Origin: G963665595 sp963665595
GTDB taxonomy: Bacteria > Actinomycetota > Coriobacteriia > Coriobacteriales > CADBOM01
Assembly: GCA_963665595.2 (NCBI GenBank)
Contig: CAXXJK010000005.1
Location: forward strand, 696,157-760,156
DNA: 64,000 nucleotides
Reading direction: 5' to 3'
The translations under genes were made by a program, and so were the position numbers. The notes beneath the pieces are model-generated. The model worked only from the letters and a program-made list of their open reading frames with translations, was not told where the DNA came from and searched no databases. Positions 46,571-55,534 of this stretch are shown piece by piece (within the stretch, counting starts at the first letter, position 1; each line of letters opens with the position of its first letter).

Positions 46571-46602
46571 ATGGCGGGCGGCATGGAGAGTGCGGGCCCG
46601 CC
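46571..46602 (+). terminator. Hairpin between nrdD and nrdG
   Basis: atggcgggc (46571-46579) and gcccgccat (46594-46602) pair perfectly; tctttgtggg follows. It could partly terminate transcription after nrdD, lowering nrdG relative to nrdD, or stabilise the nrdD message. Confidence 0.5.
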
Positions 46603-46624
46603 ATCTTTGTGGGGGTATACAATT

Positions 46625-47134
46625 GTGAGCAATGTACAGATCAGAATTGCGGGGGCAGTGAATGACTCCATAGTGGATGGTCCGGGAATTCGCATGGCTT
46701 TATTCATGCAGGGATGTAAGCACCATTGTCTTGGTTGCCAGAATCCTGAGACCCATAATTTTTCCGGAGGTTCGACGAAGACAATCGACGATATACTGAC
46801 CGCAATAGAACAAAACCCTTTGCTCGATGGCGTTACATTTTCTGGTGGCGAACCATTAGAGCAAGCAGCCTCTCTTATCGGGCTTTCTTGCGCTATTCAT
46901 GATCGTGGGCTTAATATCTGGTGCTATACCGGATATCTCTTCGAAGAAATATGTGCGGGAGTGCCAAGCCCCGAAGCGCGTGAGCTTCTGCAACATGTCG
47001 ATGTGCTTATTGACGGTCCCTTCATTGAGGCTCAGCGCAGTCTCGATGCCCGCTGGCGTGGTAGCACGAATCAGCGTGTTATCGACGTAGCGGCATCTCT
47101 TGCAGGCGGAGAGATTGTGACGCTCTATTCTTGA
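46625..47134 (+). CDS. nrdG: Anaerobic ribonucleotide reductase-activating protein
   Basis: 169 residues from GTG 46625; an upstream in-frame ATG at 46571 lies inside the hairpin and is unlikely. Begins VQIRIAGAVNDSIVDGPGIR and carries the SAM cluster CKHHCLGC followed by NPETHNF and TFSGGEPLEQ, all standard for NrdG. It is the radical SAM enzyme that installs the glycyl radical in NrdD. Confidence 0.92.
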   Translation: MSNVQIRIAGAVNDSIVDGPGIRMALFMQGCKHHCLGCQNPETHNFSGGSTKTIDDILTAIEQNPLLDGVTFSGGEPLEQAASLIGLSCAIHDRGLNIWCYTGYLFEEICAGVPSPEARELLQHVDVLIDGPFIEAQRSLDARWRGSTNQRVIDVAASLAGGEIVTLYS

Positions 47135-47172
47135 TGCGTTTTTGTTTATTCGTTATGGGGAAGTTAAAGAAA

Positions 47173-47185
47173 GTTAAAGAATTCC
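47173..47185 (+). repeat. Left flanking direct repeat of the IS30-like element
   Basis: agttaaagaattc, identical to 48784-48796. A partial further copy (agttaaag) lies just to its left at 47163-47170. Confidence 0.75.
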
Positions 47186-48783
47186 GTTAATTGAATTTGT
47201 TCTCTGGACGCCTGTTCAGGTTAACCTTGCAATCTGAGTAGACATAGATATCGCTATATATCACAGGTTGTTTGCCTAGGTATGATCGCGTTTGCTTTTC
47301 TCCTCTTGATTCAGTAGCATTGCAGCCCTCTTCTCGCAGCCCGGGAAGGAGTAGATCATGCCACAAAGGAAAGGAGGACACCTCGTCTTTGATGACAGGT
47401 GCGAGATCGAAGAGATGTTAAAGGATGGCAAGTCATTCAGAGAGATTGCAAGAAAGCTTGGGGTGTCACCGACTACAGTCTCAAGTTATGACTTCTGCAA
47501 GGAATTCGATTTCTATACTTGTGAAAGACGCGAACGAGCACCCTTTGTATGCACGCAATGCTCCAAGCGAGGCTTTTGTACCTATGAGAAAGCTCGGTAT
47601 GTAGCCTCAAAAGCACAAAGTGCTCATGACGAGAGATTGAGCCTTGCCCACGTTGGTATAAGCTGCAAACCCTATGAACTGCGTATGATGGTAGATACCG
47701 TCAAAAAACTGCTCTCTCAGGGTCAGAGCCTACAGGCCATCTGGGCTACCCACTCAGAGGAGTTTTTGATATGTGAACGGACGTTTTACAACTACATGGA
47801 CAAGGGCGTAATGGGCCTTGCCAACATTGATCTGCCCAAAAAGGTCAGATACGCACCACGTAAGAAACGCGCTCACGGAGAACCGAAGATGAATCTTGAG
47901 GGACGCACATACTCTGATTGGTGTGCGCTACCTGATGATCTTAAGGTGCTTACTGTACAGATGGACACCGTAGAAGGGTTACGCCGTAATTCTCAGTGCA
48001 TTCTCACGCTACATTTTGTGCGTTTGTTCTTCCAGCTCCATATTCTGCTTAAGTCAAAAGATCAGGTGCAGGTAAAGGCTGCCCTCGACGCACTGGAGAC
48101 TTACTGCGAAGGTACCTTTACCGACATCTTCCCGGTGATACTCACTGACCGTGGCAGTGAGTTCTTAGATTTTTCCAAGATCGAGACGGGACTAAATGGC
48201 TCAAGACGCACCAGTGTCTTTTACTGCGATCCAGTCAATCCTGGTCAAAAGGGTGCCGCTGAAAAGAATCATGTTGAACTGAGAAAGATACTTCCAAAAG
48301 GAACCGACTTCGATGGTCTGACATTTTCTGATGTCAGCGAGGCATCCAGTCACGTCAACTCATATGTGAGAGCAGGCCAGAAGGCGGCGCCAATGGCGCT
48401 CGCCTCCCTGACCTTACCAAAAAGTCTGCTTGAGAGTTTGGGAGTTCGGGCCATACCGCCTGACGATGTGATCATGAACCCTCGGCTGCTCGAAGCATGA
48501 CAACTACATTTTAGACAATTGAAGGGCTGCCGAGAAGGGCGATATAGCTACATGTTAAGCGTCCAGGTTACTATTGCAAAACCTTCTCAGACGTTAGCGC
48601 AAGCATGCTCGCAGTTGAGACTTCATCCAGATAATACTTGCGTTATCAGGTAAATACTATCCTTCAGTCACCGGTTTGCAAGCAATCTGGACACCTTAAA
48701 GGTATCTCTTCCTGCAGAACTTCACATTTGGTGCAACTGTCCAGTTTGCTTTTGCAGTGTCCAGGTTACGATTTCAATGAACC
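47186..48783 (+). mobile_element. IS30-family insertion sequence with flanking 13-bp direct repeats
   Basis: The 27-base ends, 47186-47212 and the complement of 48757-48783, match at about 19 of 27 positions when compared by eye from base 47186. The 13 bases agttaaagaattc occur directly outside both ends (47173-47185 and 48784-48796), which looks like a target duplication. The single gene is the transposase at 47358. Inside the right end, gtccaggttac occurs at about 48569 and 48757, possibly transposase binding sites. It lies between nrdG and mobB and disrupts no recognised gene. Confidence 0.75.
47358..48500 (+). CDS. IS30-family transposase
   Basis: 380 residues. The N-terminal helix-turn-helix reads FDDRCEIEEMLKDGKSFREIARKLGVSPTTVS (two short blocks, ending SPTTVS). 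The catalytic DDE domain shows VQMDTVEG (first Asp), ILTDRGSEFLDF (second Asp) and GQKGAAEKNHVELRKILPKG (Glu), the IS30 pattern. A Cys-rich insert (CERRERAPFVCTQCSKRGFC) near residues 54-75 is a likely zinc finger seen in some members of this family. The start has gaaggag upstream. The frame is intact, so the element may be active. Confidence 0.88.
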   Translation: MPQRKGGHLVFDDRCEIEEMLKDGKSFREIARKLGVSPTTVSSYDFCKEFDFYTCERRERAPFVCTQCSKRGFCTYEKARYVASKAQSAHDERLSLAHVGISCKPYELRMMVDTVKKLLSQGQSLQAIWATHSEEFLICERTFYNYMDKGVMGLANIDLPKKVRYAPRKKRAHGEPKMNLEGRTYSDWCALPDDLKVLTVQMDTVEGLRRNSQCILTLHFVRLFFQLHILLKSKDQVQVKAALDALETYCEGTFTDIFPVILTDRGSEFLDFSKIETGLNGSRRTSVFYCDPVNPGQKGAAEKNHVELRKILPKGTDFDGLTFSDVSEASSHVNSYVRAGQKAAPMALASLTLPKSLLESLGVRAIPPDDVIMNPRLLEA

Positions 48784-48935
48784 AGTTAAAGAATTCATCC
48801 TCGATAAGTAGAAAACACATTAACTTTCTTTACGGGTTGAAGTGGGTGCATTACAATGGAGAACAGTCGATTGGTCCGTAGGGTTTCCGGACGACGTTTT
48901 CAGAGCAGATGATTCATTTTCAGAGGAGAATTTAG
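48501..48935. other. Right end of the IS and mobB upstream region
   Basis: 435 bases. To 48783 it is the non-coding right end of the IS30-like element with repeated gtccaggttac segments; from 48797 it holds the short mobB leader with cagaggaga before ATG 48936. No additional gene is seen. Confidence 0.6.
48784..48796 (+). repeat. Right flanking direct repeat of the IS30-like element
   Basis: agttaaagaattc, identical in sequence and orientation to 47173-47185, immediately outside the element's right end. Confidence 0.75.
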
Positions 48936-49475
48936 ATGGATCTACATAAGGCGGAGGGGCCCTATGCCTTTGCCTTGGTGGGGCGTTCTGGTTCAGGAAA
49001 GACGGTTCTTTCTGAGAAGATCATTTCAGTACTGGCCGATCAAGAATATCGGGTTGGAAGTGTTAAGCATCACTCTCGGTGTGGTTTTTCAATTGACCAT
49101 GAGGGTAAGGATTCTTGGCGTCATCGCGTCGCGGGAAGTTCCCATGTGGTGATAGCCGCACCTGACATGATTGCTCGTATTCAAGAGACTGATCATGAGT
49201 GGGAGTATCCAGATATCATCGCGACGATGACTGATGTCGATGTTGTTGTCGTTGAGGGGTATCGATGCGCGGGGCTTCCTACCTTTATGTTGTTTCGTAA
49301 AGATAATTTGCGCACTCAGGGGACACTGCCGGATCTCTCTGATCCAGACATCGTAGGAGTGATTACAGATGACGCGTCTGTTGCGTCGCAAGCTGCGATC
49401 AGGGGATTACCCTCATTTGGGTTTGAGGATATCTCAAATGTGTGCGATTACGCGCTCTCATGTGCTTCAAGGTAG
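48936..49475 (+). CDS. mobB: Molybdopterin-guanine dinucleotide biosynthesis adaptor MobB
   Basis: 179 residues. P-loop ALVGRSGSGKTVLSEKI, then VGSVKHHSR and FSIDHEGKDSWRHRVAGS, as in MobB, with VVVVEGYR further on. MobB is a GTP-binding helper for attaching GMP to molybdopterin. The mobA gene follows 28 bases later. These genes provide bis-MGD for the many Mo enzymes in this window. Confidence 0.9.
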   Translation: MDLHKAEGPYAFALVGRSGSGKTVLSEKIISVLADQEYRVGSVKHHSRCGFSIDHEGKDSWRHRVAGSSHVVIAAPDMIARIQETDHEWEYPDIIATMTDVDVVVVEGYRCAGLPTFMLFRKDNLRTQGTLPDLSDPDIVGVITDDASVASQAAIRGLPSFGFEDISNVCDYALSCASR

Positions 49476-49503
49476 CTGAGAAAAGATCAAGGGAGTCGGT
49501 TCT

Positions 49504-50166
49504 TTGCAGGAGACAATCAAGAGGGAAAATCTCACAGTTGCTATTCAGGCTGGTGGCGAGTCGCGCCGTATGGGGCGTTCTAAAGCTTTTGTTCCATTTC
49601 TCGGGGAGCCTCTCATCATGCGTTCGATCAGGCGACTAAAACCCCTTGCGGCTGAGATGCTCATTACCACCAACGAGCCCGAGCGCTATCATGTTATCGC
49701 TGACCAGATTGCCCATGAAGGCATTTTCCTCTACCGGGATCTTGCCGAGCCTCGTGGTTCGCTCAACGGGTTGTATACTGCGTTAATTAAAGCCACTTTA
49801 CCATTTGTCGCGGTAATAGCGTGCGATATGATTTTTCCGAGTGCTCCGCTATTTTCCGCTGAACTTGATTGCCTTATGAACAGTGATTGTGATGTTGCAG
49901 TCCCTCGTAATGAGCATGGCTATGAGCCATTTCATGCGGTGTATCGCCGTGAAACCTGTCTTGCTTATGTTGAGGAGGCGCTTGCCCATGGGGAAACGCG
50001 AGCGGGCGGATGGTACGATCGTGCACGTGTATGCGAATTCACCACAGAAATGGTGCTTGCTGCGGATCCACGCGGAGGTTGTTTCATTAACGCAAACACC
50101 CCTCAAGAATTGTCAGTGATAGAAACGCGTATTCTTGAAAAAGGCATGCCATTTAAGGTGGAATAG
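49504..50166 (+). CDS. mobA: Molybdenum cofactor guanylyltransferase MobA
   Basis: 220 residues from TTG 49504 with aaggga upstream. The nucleotide-binding signature AIQAGGESRRMGRSKAFVPF and the metal site VIACDMIFP are clear. It transfers GMP from GTP to molybdopterin. The usual LAGGxSxRMG has Gln in place of Leu. It lies between mobB and a polyferredoxin gene in one apparent operon. Confidence 0.9.
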   Translation: MQETIKRENLTVAIQAGGESRRMGRSKAFVPFLGEPLIMRSIRRLKPLAAEMLITTNEPERYHVIADQIAHEGIFLYRDLAEPRGSLNGLYTALIKATLPFVAVIACDMIFPSAPLFSAELDCLMNSDCDVAVPRNEHGYEPFHAVYRRETCLAYVEEALAHGETRAGGWYDRARVCEFTTEMVLAADPRGGCFINANTPQELSVIETRILEKGMPFKVE

Positions 50167-50189
50167 CTGGGATGAAGGATACATAAGCT

Positions 50190-51326
50190 ATGGATAAAAT
50201 CGCACTTCTTGAAAAATTTGCTGATCAGTTTGCTGACCGAGATAATGTTTCATTCGATAAGCAGCAGTGCGCGCGTATAAGAAACGCTCGTTCAAAGTGT
50301 GATCTATGCATTCAAATATGTCCTCACGATGCTGTCAAGATTGCTGGCCGTTCTTTTTTTATTGACCAAATTGCTTGTACTGGTTGTGGTGCCTGTGTCA
50401 CGGTTTGCCCGCTCGGTGTATTTTCCCTTACAAATGAGCCATATCTTAAAACTGCAATGCGTTTTGTTACTTCAGTTGAGGCGACAAACGGTAAACCAAT
50501 CATTGCATGCGAGAAGGTGCTGGAAAGCCTTGATAGGGAAGTCGATCAAAACAAAGTTGTTCCAGTCCGTTGTTTGGACAGTATCGATGAAGGCCTTATT
50601 CTCGGGGCGTCCGCTCTCGGTGCAGCTGAGGTTGTGCTCTGTCATCGTGAATGTAGCACCTGTGATATCGGAACTTACGGTGTCGTATGGGATGTTGTGG
50701 CAGAGAATGTCAATTGTCTTGCTGACCAATGGGGCTTTCTTCCGCTTGTTTCTGAAACGAGCGAAGTGCCTGCTCCCGCTTTTGAAATAAGTAAGCCGAG
50801 CACAAAAAATGCGTATGATAGTTCAAAGCGTGAAATGTTTACCAGTCTGAGAAACTCTGCCGTTGGACTTTTTGGCGACATTGCAGGTGGTGCTTTGACG
50901 GGTATGGGGCTCGACTCTACGGGGCTTGACCAATTAGCTGATAGCCTTAAGGAACGATCTCCGATTCTCAAAGCTTTTGATACGTTACGTCCGGCGGTTG
51001 TTTGCAATGCTCTCTATGCGTTGGGCGAGCCGGAAACAGCACGTGTCGAATCGCGGTTTTGGGGTACCATAACGGTCGATGATCAGAAATGCCGTGGATG
51101 TATCATGTGCGGCGTATATTGTCCGACAGGTGCGTTGACAAAGAAAAGCAGGGTATTAGAAGACGGAACCTCGACGACAGGCGTTGAATTCGCGCCACGT
51201 CTTTGTGCTCAATGTAATCTTTGTCAAGACGCATGTCGGTTCAGCGCGCTTAAATTTGAACCAGCTGTTGATGCGGCTGTGCTAACCAATAACGAACCCT
51301 ATTTCATCGGTATCAATCGTGCGTGA
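50190..51326 (+). CDS. Polyferredoxin-type 4Fe-4S protein
   Basis: 378 residues. Ferredoxin motifs occur at both ends: CDLCIQICPHDA and CTGCGACVTVCPL near the N-terminus, CRGCIMCGVYCPTGAL and CAQCNLCQDACRF near the C-terminus, making up to four [4Fe-4S] clusters. The 200-residue middle contains CEKVLESLD, VLCHRECSTCD and no recognised enzyme domain. Its place in the mobAB operon suggests an electron carrier for Mo enzymes, possibly formate dehydrogenase, but no such gene is in view. Confidence 0.7.
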   Translation: MDKIALLEKFADQFADRDNVSFDKQQCARIRNARSKCDLCIQICPHDAVKIAGRSFFIDQIACTGCGACVTVCPLGVFSLTNEPYLKTAMRFVTSVEATNGKPIIACEKVLESLDREVDQNKVVPVRCLDSIDEGLILGASALGAAEVVLCHRECSTCDIGTYGVVWDVVAENVNCLADQWGFLPLVSETSEVPAPAFEISKPSTKNAYDSSKREMFTSLRNSAVGLFGDIAGGALTGMGLDSTGLDQLADSLKERSPILKAFDTLRPAVVCNALYALGEPETARVESRFWGTITVDDQKCRGCIMCGVYCPTGALTKKSRVLEDGTSTTGVEFAPRLCAQCNLCQDACRFSALKFEPAVDAAVLTNNEPYFIGINRA

Positions 51327-51411
51327 GGTATCTCTTTGATCTTACTTGTTGCATAATGCAGATATCTGTTCTTGTCGGTCGTGGATGTTAGACGATCAGG
51401 GGTATGCGGTG

Positions 51412-51708
51412 ATGTTATTTTCATTTTCAGGAGATATGGGTTTTCTCGCGATACTGATTGCTGGAATTATCGCATTTTTGGCAGTTATTGCTGCCGTAAT
51501 CCACCATGCCGGGCATCGTCGTCGCATGAAGGGATACAACTTTACTCGTATGTATCAGCGCCGCGTATCTACTCCTTGGAACGGGCTGATACCAGATGGC
51601 GTCGTGTCGCCCTGTTCTGAGAATCAGAACAGCTGCGAAAATCTTGTCATAGCAGAGCAGGAATTGGTCGCCGTTCTTGATGATATGCTCGATTCTCCCC
51701 GTCCCTAA
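51412..51708 (+). CDS. Small single-span membrane protein
   Basis: 98 residues if ATG 51412 (with agggg about 8 bases upstream) is used; ATG 51385 would add nine. One hydrophobic segment (GFLAILIAGIIAFLAVIAAV) is followed by a basic stretch HHAGHRRRMKGYNFTRMYQRR, so the C-terminal part is probably cytoplasmic. The tail contains two Cys and an acidic end. No family recognised. A 50-bp palindrome lies 35 bases downstream. Confidence 0.5.
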   Translation: MLFSFSGDMGFLAILIAGIIAFLAVIAAVIHHAGHRRRMKGYNFTRMYQRRVSTPWNGLIPDGVVSPCSENQNSCENLVIAEQELVAVLDDMLDSPRP

Positions 51709-51742
51709 AGGCTGTGCTTCGATTTTTCTGATGATGAAGGTA

Positions 51743-51792
51743 AGACGGAGTACAACCGACATACATCGATGTATGTCGGTTGTACTCCGTCT
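51743..51792. repeat. Perfect 50-bp palindrome between convergent genes
   Basis: The 25 bases 51743-51767 are the exact reverse complement of 51768-51792, without a spacer. It lies between the + gene ending at 51708 and the - gene ending at 51835, so it may terminate both. No T-run follows on either strand, which is atypical for an intrinsic terminator. Confidence 0.85.
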
Positions 51793-51834
51793 AAGGGTGA
51801 CATCCTGTTCAACTGGCGTTAAAAGAGCAAATCC

Positions 51835-52203
51835 TTAACCCATTTTTACAAAGCCCATGGAGTACGAAATTACCCATAATAACCAGACAAGAGCTGAATA
51901 GATTCGTACGGGGATAATTATGCGATCTTCACTTGTATGTTTGATGACTAGCAGGAGATCAAAGATCATGCCGATCAGGGCAATATAGCCTATCCAACCG
52001 TGAATATCGGCAGGAATAAATTGCCCGTTGCTATTAATAATCATGCAAATGGTCCCCATTACGTCTGAACAGACGGCGAGTATTTGCAGCACAATCTGAC
52101 GTCTTCTGATCTTTCCGGTTATGACTGTCATGGCGATGCCAATGGTGTAAAGGATTAATGCAGCGCTCATCAACAGGGCACCGATCATAACAAAGAGGGG
52201 CAT
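51835..52203 (-). CDS. HsmA/TIGR03987-like four-helix membrane protein
   Basis: 122 residues, minus strand, with four hydrophobic segments and aaggagat upstream of ATG 52203. ALILYTIGIAMTVITGKI followed by a charged turn and VCSDVMGTICMI resembles the small HsmA/TIGR03987 membrane family of unknown function. It stands alone, convergent with the preceding gene. No ligand or partner is evident. Confidence 0.6.
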   Translation of the reverse strand: MPLFVMIGALLMSAALILYTIGIAMTVITGKIRRRQIVLQILAVCSDVMGTICMIINSNGQFIPADIHGWIGYIALIGMIFDLLLVIKHTSEDRIIIPVRIYSALVWLLWVISYSMGFVKMG

Positions 52204-52498
52204 GAATATCTCCTTTGAATAGGGGGGACAGTACGGCGCACTGTCTATCGGGCGATATTTTAGCGAGATGACGCTGCGTCACGTGAATAATTATTTTCTA
52301 AACATACATGAACTTCATATTTAGGCTGAAGGAGGTCCCTGTAGCGAATGTGATACAGAATGCTCCCCGCGCTTGTTGTGCCAGATGAATACCTAAGGTA
52401 TTTGACGGGATATCTTCGTACGGAATGTGACAATGTTACCGATGCAATGATGAAGTTGTCGTATTATAGGGTAGTAAGCGACTTTTAGGAGGCTAATC
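52204..52498. other. Intergenic region before trxA
   Basis: 295 bases between divergent genes. aggaggctaatc immediately precedes the trxA start. I see no hairpin or gene that I can support. Confidence 0.5.
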
Positions 52499-52807
52499 AT
52501 GGCAGTCATAACCGTAACTAAAGATAGCTTCAAGACGGAGGTTCTTGAAAGCGATAAGCCGGTGTTGGTAGACTTCTGGGCTGGGTGGTGTGGTCCCTGC
52601 CGTATGATCTCACCTCTCGTTGACCAGATTGCTGAGGAACATCCTGAAATCAAGGTTTGCAAGGTGAATATCGACGAGGAGCAAGAAATAGCCCGTCAAT
52701 ATCGAGTCATGAGTATTCCTATGCTTTTTGTCTTTCGAGATGGAGAAGTAGCAAATACTCTTCTGGGCGCTCAGCCTAAAGCAAATATAGAAGCTTTGTT
52801 GAAATAA
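52499..52807 (+). CDS. trxA: Thioredoxin
   Basis: 102 residues with the active site FWAGWCGPCRMISP and the conserved cis-Pro in MSIPMLFVF. aggagg lies seven bases before ATG 52499. General cytoplasmic disulfide reductase. It stands alone; the next gene starts 84 bases later. Confidence 0.95.
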   Translation: MAVITVTKDSFKTEVLESDKPVLVDFWAGWCGPCRMISPLVDQIAEEHPEIKVCKVNIDEEQEIARQYRVMSIPMLFVFRDGEVANTLLGAQPKANIEALLK

Positions 52808-52891
52808 CTGCGACGCGGTAGAAAAGATCAAGCGTGTGGGAATGTAGTATGAGAAAGACAATCTATCTATTCGCTCAGTATCTTTATAGCG

Positions 52892-53623
52892 ATGTCTGAT
52901 ATGCGGTCTTCGTCTGATGAAGATTCTCCAGTCCGGAGACCGCATTTCTTTCGCTATGGAGAAGACGAAACGCGCTATCTGAGCCAAAAGGATCCGCAAC
53001 TTGGCTTGGCAATACAGCGTCTTGGGTTTCTGAATCGCCCCGTTAACCCCGATGCGTTTTCTGCCCTCGTGGAAAGTATCGTGGGACAACAGATATCTAC
53101 TGCTGCCTGCAAGACAGTTCTTCGACGTCTTTACGCGCTCTGCGATCCTACGGAAACAGGTATTTTGATACCGGAAGTATTTGTCGCAGTCGATAGAGCG
53201 CAGATACAATCCTGCGGCATCACCTTCAGAAAAGCTGAATATCTGAGCGAACTTGCTCAAAAAACAGTGGACGGTCAACTCGATTTTGAGTTGTTACGGG
53301 CAATGGATGACAAAGATGTTGTGAGCGAACTCTGCAAAATCAAGGGAGTGGGCGCTTGGACGGCAGAGATGCTGATGATTCATAGTTTTGAACGTCTTGA
53401 TATACTGAGTTTTGCTGATCTTGGCATTCATCGTGGTTTGCGTATGCTCTATGGTCATCCCGAGATTACTCGTGAACAATTTGAGTGTTATCGCAAGCGA
53501 TATCATCCGTATGGTAGTGTCGCCAGTGTGTATCTGTGGGCAATCTCTGCCGGTGGTCTCTGCGAGCTTGATGACCCTGCGCGTCCCATAAAGCGCGTCT
53601 CTCATCATGAAACTCTTGCATGA
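52892..53623 (+). CDS. DNA-3-methyladenine glycosylase, AlkA-like (HhH-GPD)
   Basis: 243 residues. IVGQQISTAACKTVLRRL and the helix-hairpin-helix IKGVGAWTAEMLMI are the HhH-GPD pattern, with the catalytic Asp in LSFADLGIHRG. It lacks the long N-terminal domain and Ada part of E. coli AlkA, as is normal for the DNA-3-methyladenine glycosylase 2 family. It removes alkylated bases. A small hairpin follows. Confidence 0.85.
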   Translation: MSDMRSSSDEDSPVRRPHFFRYGEDETRYLSQKDPQLGLAIQRLGFLNRPVNPDAFSALVESIVGQQISTAACKTVLRRLYALCDPTETGILIPEVFVAVDRAQIQSCGITFRKAEYLSELAQKTVDGQLDFELLRAMDDKDVVSELCKIKGVGAWTAEMLMIHSFERLDILSFADLGIHRGLRMLYGHPEITREQFECYRKRYHPYGSVASVYLWAISAGGLCELDDPARPIKRVSHHETLA

Positions 53624-53656
53624 ATAAGGGTCTCATGTTCTTCGATTTAATAATTT

Positions 53657-53680
53657 GATATCTCTCTGGATATCCTTTTT
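53657..53680 (+). terminator. Terminator after the glycosylase gene
   Basis: gatatc (53657-53662) and gatatc (53669-53674) form a short stem, followed by a T-rich run. Confidence 0.55.
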
Positions 53681-53765
53681 ATCTTTTCGCGAGGCCACAT
53701 TATATTACAATGTATAGGCAGATGTCCGTGTCATGTCGGCTTATGCGCGGCGATGAGGAGCACCT

Positions 53766-55532
53766 ATGAAAACCGTGAAACAGAATATTACAGAGAATGT
53801 CGATGATAGCGCGAATAGCCAATCAGATTGTGTGTCTATAACCGGCGCTCAAGCGGTCATACGTTGTCTTGAAGAAGAAGGTGTGGACTATCTCTTCGGC
53901 TATCCTGGTGGCCAAGCGCTTGATCTATTCGATGCCCTTTATGATTCAAAACAACTGAAACATATACTTGTCAGGCACGAACAGGGCGCCGCCCATGCCG
54001 CTGATGGGTACGCGCGCGCAACAGGGCGTCCTGGTGTCGTGTTGGTGACGAGTGGTCCGGGGGCGACCAATACCGTTACCGGTATTGCATGCGCATACAT
54101 GGATTCGGTACCGCTTATTGTCATTTCCGGACAGGTTGATTCACGGGTTATCGGTACTGACGCATTCCAAGAATCTGACATGACCGGTATTACGTTGCCC
54201 ATTTGTAAGCATAGCTATTTGGTTAAAGAGGCACATGAACTCCCTCGAATTCTTCATGAGGCCTTTTATATTGCTACAACGGGGCGCCCGGGTCCTGTCA
54301 TTATTGATATACCCTCTGATGTCGCGCGAGCATATCTGGATTACCAGCCACTCACCTCGGTGCATATTTCTTCGTATAAACCTACGATTAAGGGAAACTC
54401 ACGTCAGATAAAACAGGCTGTCCAGTTAATGGAGTCGTCTTTGCGCCCCTTACTTCTGGTCGGTGGCGGAGTCATTACTAGTGGGGCTTCTGAGCAACTT
54501 CTGACGCTTGCACAACGCCTACAGATACCCGTTGCAACGACGTTTATGGGGAAAGGGGCTTTTCCGGAAAGTCATTCACTTTCTCTGGGGGTCGCCGGCA
54601 TTCATGGCAATGGTCGCGCCAATCAAGCATTATCTCAGGCTGACGTGATCATTGCGGTGGGGATGCGTTTCTCTGATCGTGTTACCGGCGAAGCTCCTCG
54701 TTTTGCCGCGCAGGCGCAGATAATCCATATTGATATTGATCCTGCTGAGATAGGGAAAAACATCATGCCCTCAATACCTATTGTGGGGGATGCGACACAA
54801 GTACTTACTAGTTTCATTGAGCAGTTTGAAAAAAGTGGTGTCTATCCTGAAACCTCAAAGTGGCTTGCTAAACTTACCGATGGTAGGAAAGATTGTTTCT
54901 CTGCGGCAGACCATTGCTGCAGCTCTGTTTGCATTACGGGTCCTCAGGTCATGCGTGCATTAGATGCGCTACTCTCTGATCGATGCGCCATTGTCACTAC
55001 TGAGGTTGGACAACATCAGATGTGGGCAAGTCAGTTTCTTACCATTGATCGACCCCGGACATTTATTTCTTCGGGCGGTCTAGGAGCTATGGGATTTGGT
55101 TTTCCGGCTGCGATTGGAGCTCAGATCGGAAATCCTTCATCAACAGTAGTCTGTATTGCGGGAGATGGCTCTTTTCAGATGAATGTGCAAGAGATGTCTA
55201 CTGCTGCTGCGTATGGTGTTTCGGTTAAAGTCGTTATCATCAACAATGGTTCTCTTGGTATGGTGCGACAGATGCAACGGCTTTTCTTCGACGGAAGATA
55301 TTCGCAGACGGAGTTGCCACCAATTCCAGACTTTGTAAAGCTTGCCCAAGCCTACTCATGGCAAGGAGCACGTGTTTCAAAGGCTGAAGAACTTTCCATT
55401 GCTCTCGACGAACTCCTTAAAACTCAGGGCCCGGCATTGCTCGATGTGGTAATTGAGCCCGATGAACTGGTTTGTTCGGCATCTGATATGCCTTTGAACT
55501 CTCAGATACACATGACCGATGGGAGGGAGTAA
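53766..55532 (+). CDS. ilvB: Acetolactate synthase large subunit
   Basis: 588 residues, ATG 53766 behind gatgaggagc. The opening GAQAVIRCLEEEGVDYLFGYPGG, catalytic Glu in LVRHEQGAAHAADGYAR and the ThDP motif GDGSFQMN...NN are classic. An N-terminal extension of about 25 residues precedes the PYR domain. It catalyses the first common step to valine, leucine and isoleucine. The small subunit follows two bases later. Confidence 0.95.
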   Translation: MKTVKQNITENVDDSANSQSDCVSITGAQAVIRCLEEEGVDYLFGYPGGQALDLFDALYDSKQLKHILVRHEQGAAHAADGYARATGRPGVVLVTSGPGATNTVTGIACAYMDSVPLIVISGQVDSRVIGTDAFQESDMTGITLPICKHSYLVKEAHELPRILHEAFYIATTGRPGPVIIDIPSDVARAYLDYQPLTSVHISSYKPTIKGNSRQIKQAVQLMESSLRPLLLVGGGVITSGASEQLLTLAQRLQIPVATTFMGKGAFPESHSLSLGVAGIHGNGRANQALSQADVIIAVGMRFSDRVTGEAPRFAAQAQIIHIDIDPAEIGKNIMPSIPIVGDATQVLTSFIEQFEKSGVYPETSKWLAKLTDGRKDCFSAADHCCSSVCITGPQVMRALDALLSDRCAIVTTEVGQHQMWASQFLTIDRPRTFISSGGLGAMGFGFPAAIGAQIGNPSSTVVCIAGDGSFQMNVQEMSTAAAYGVSVKVVIINNGSLGMVRQMQRLFFDGRYSQTELPPIPDFVKLAQAYSWQGARVSKAEELSIALDELLKTQGPALLDVVIEPDELVCSASDMPLNSQIHMTDGRE

Positions 55533-55534
55533 CT

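Noticed and set aside
49089..49391. 100-residue frame on the minus strand within mobB
   Set aside because: It lies wholly inside the well-supported mobB gene and shows no family features.
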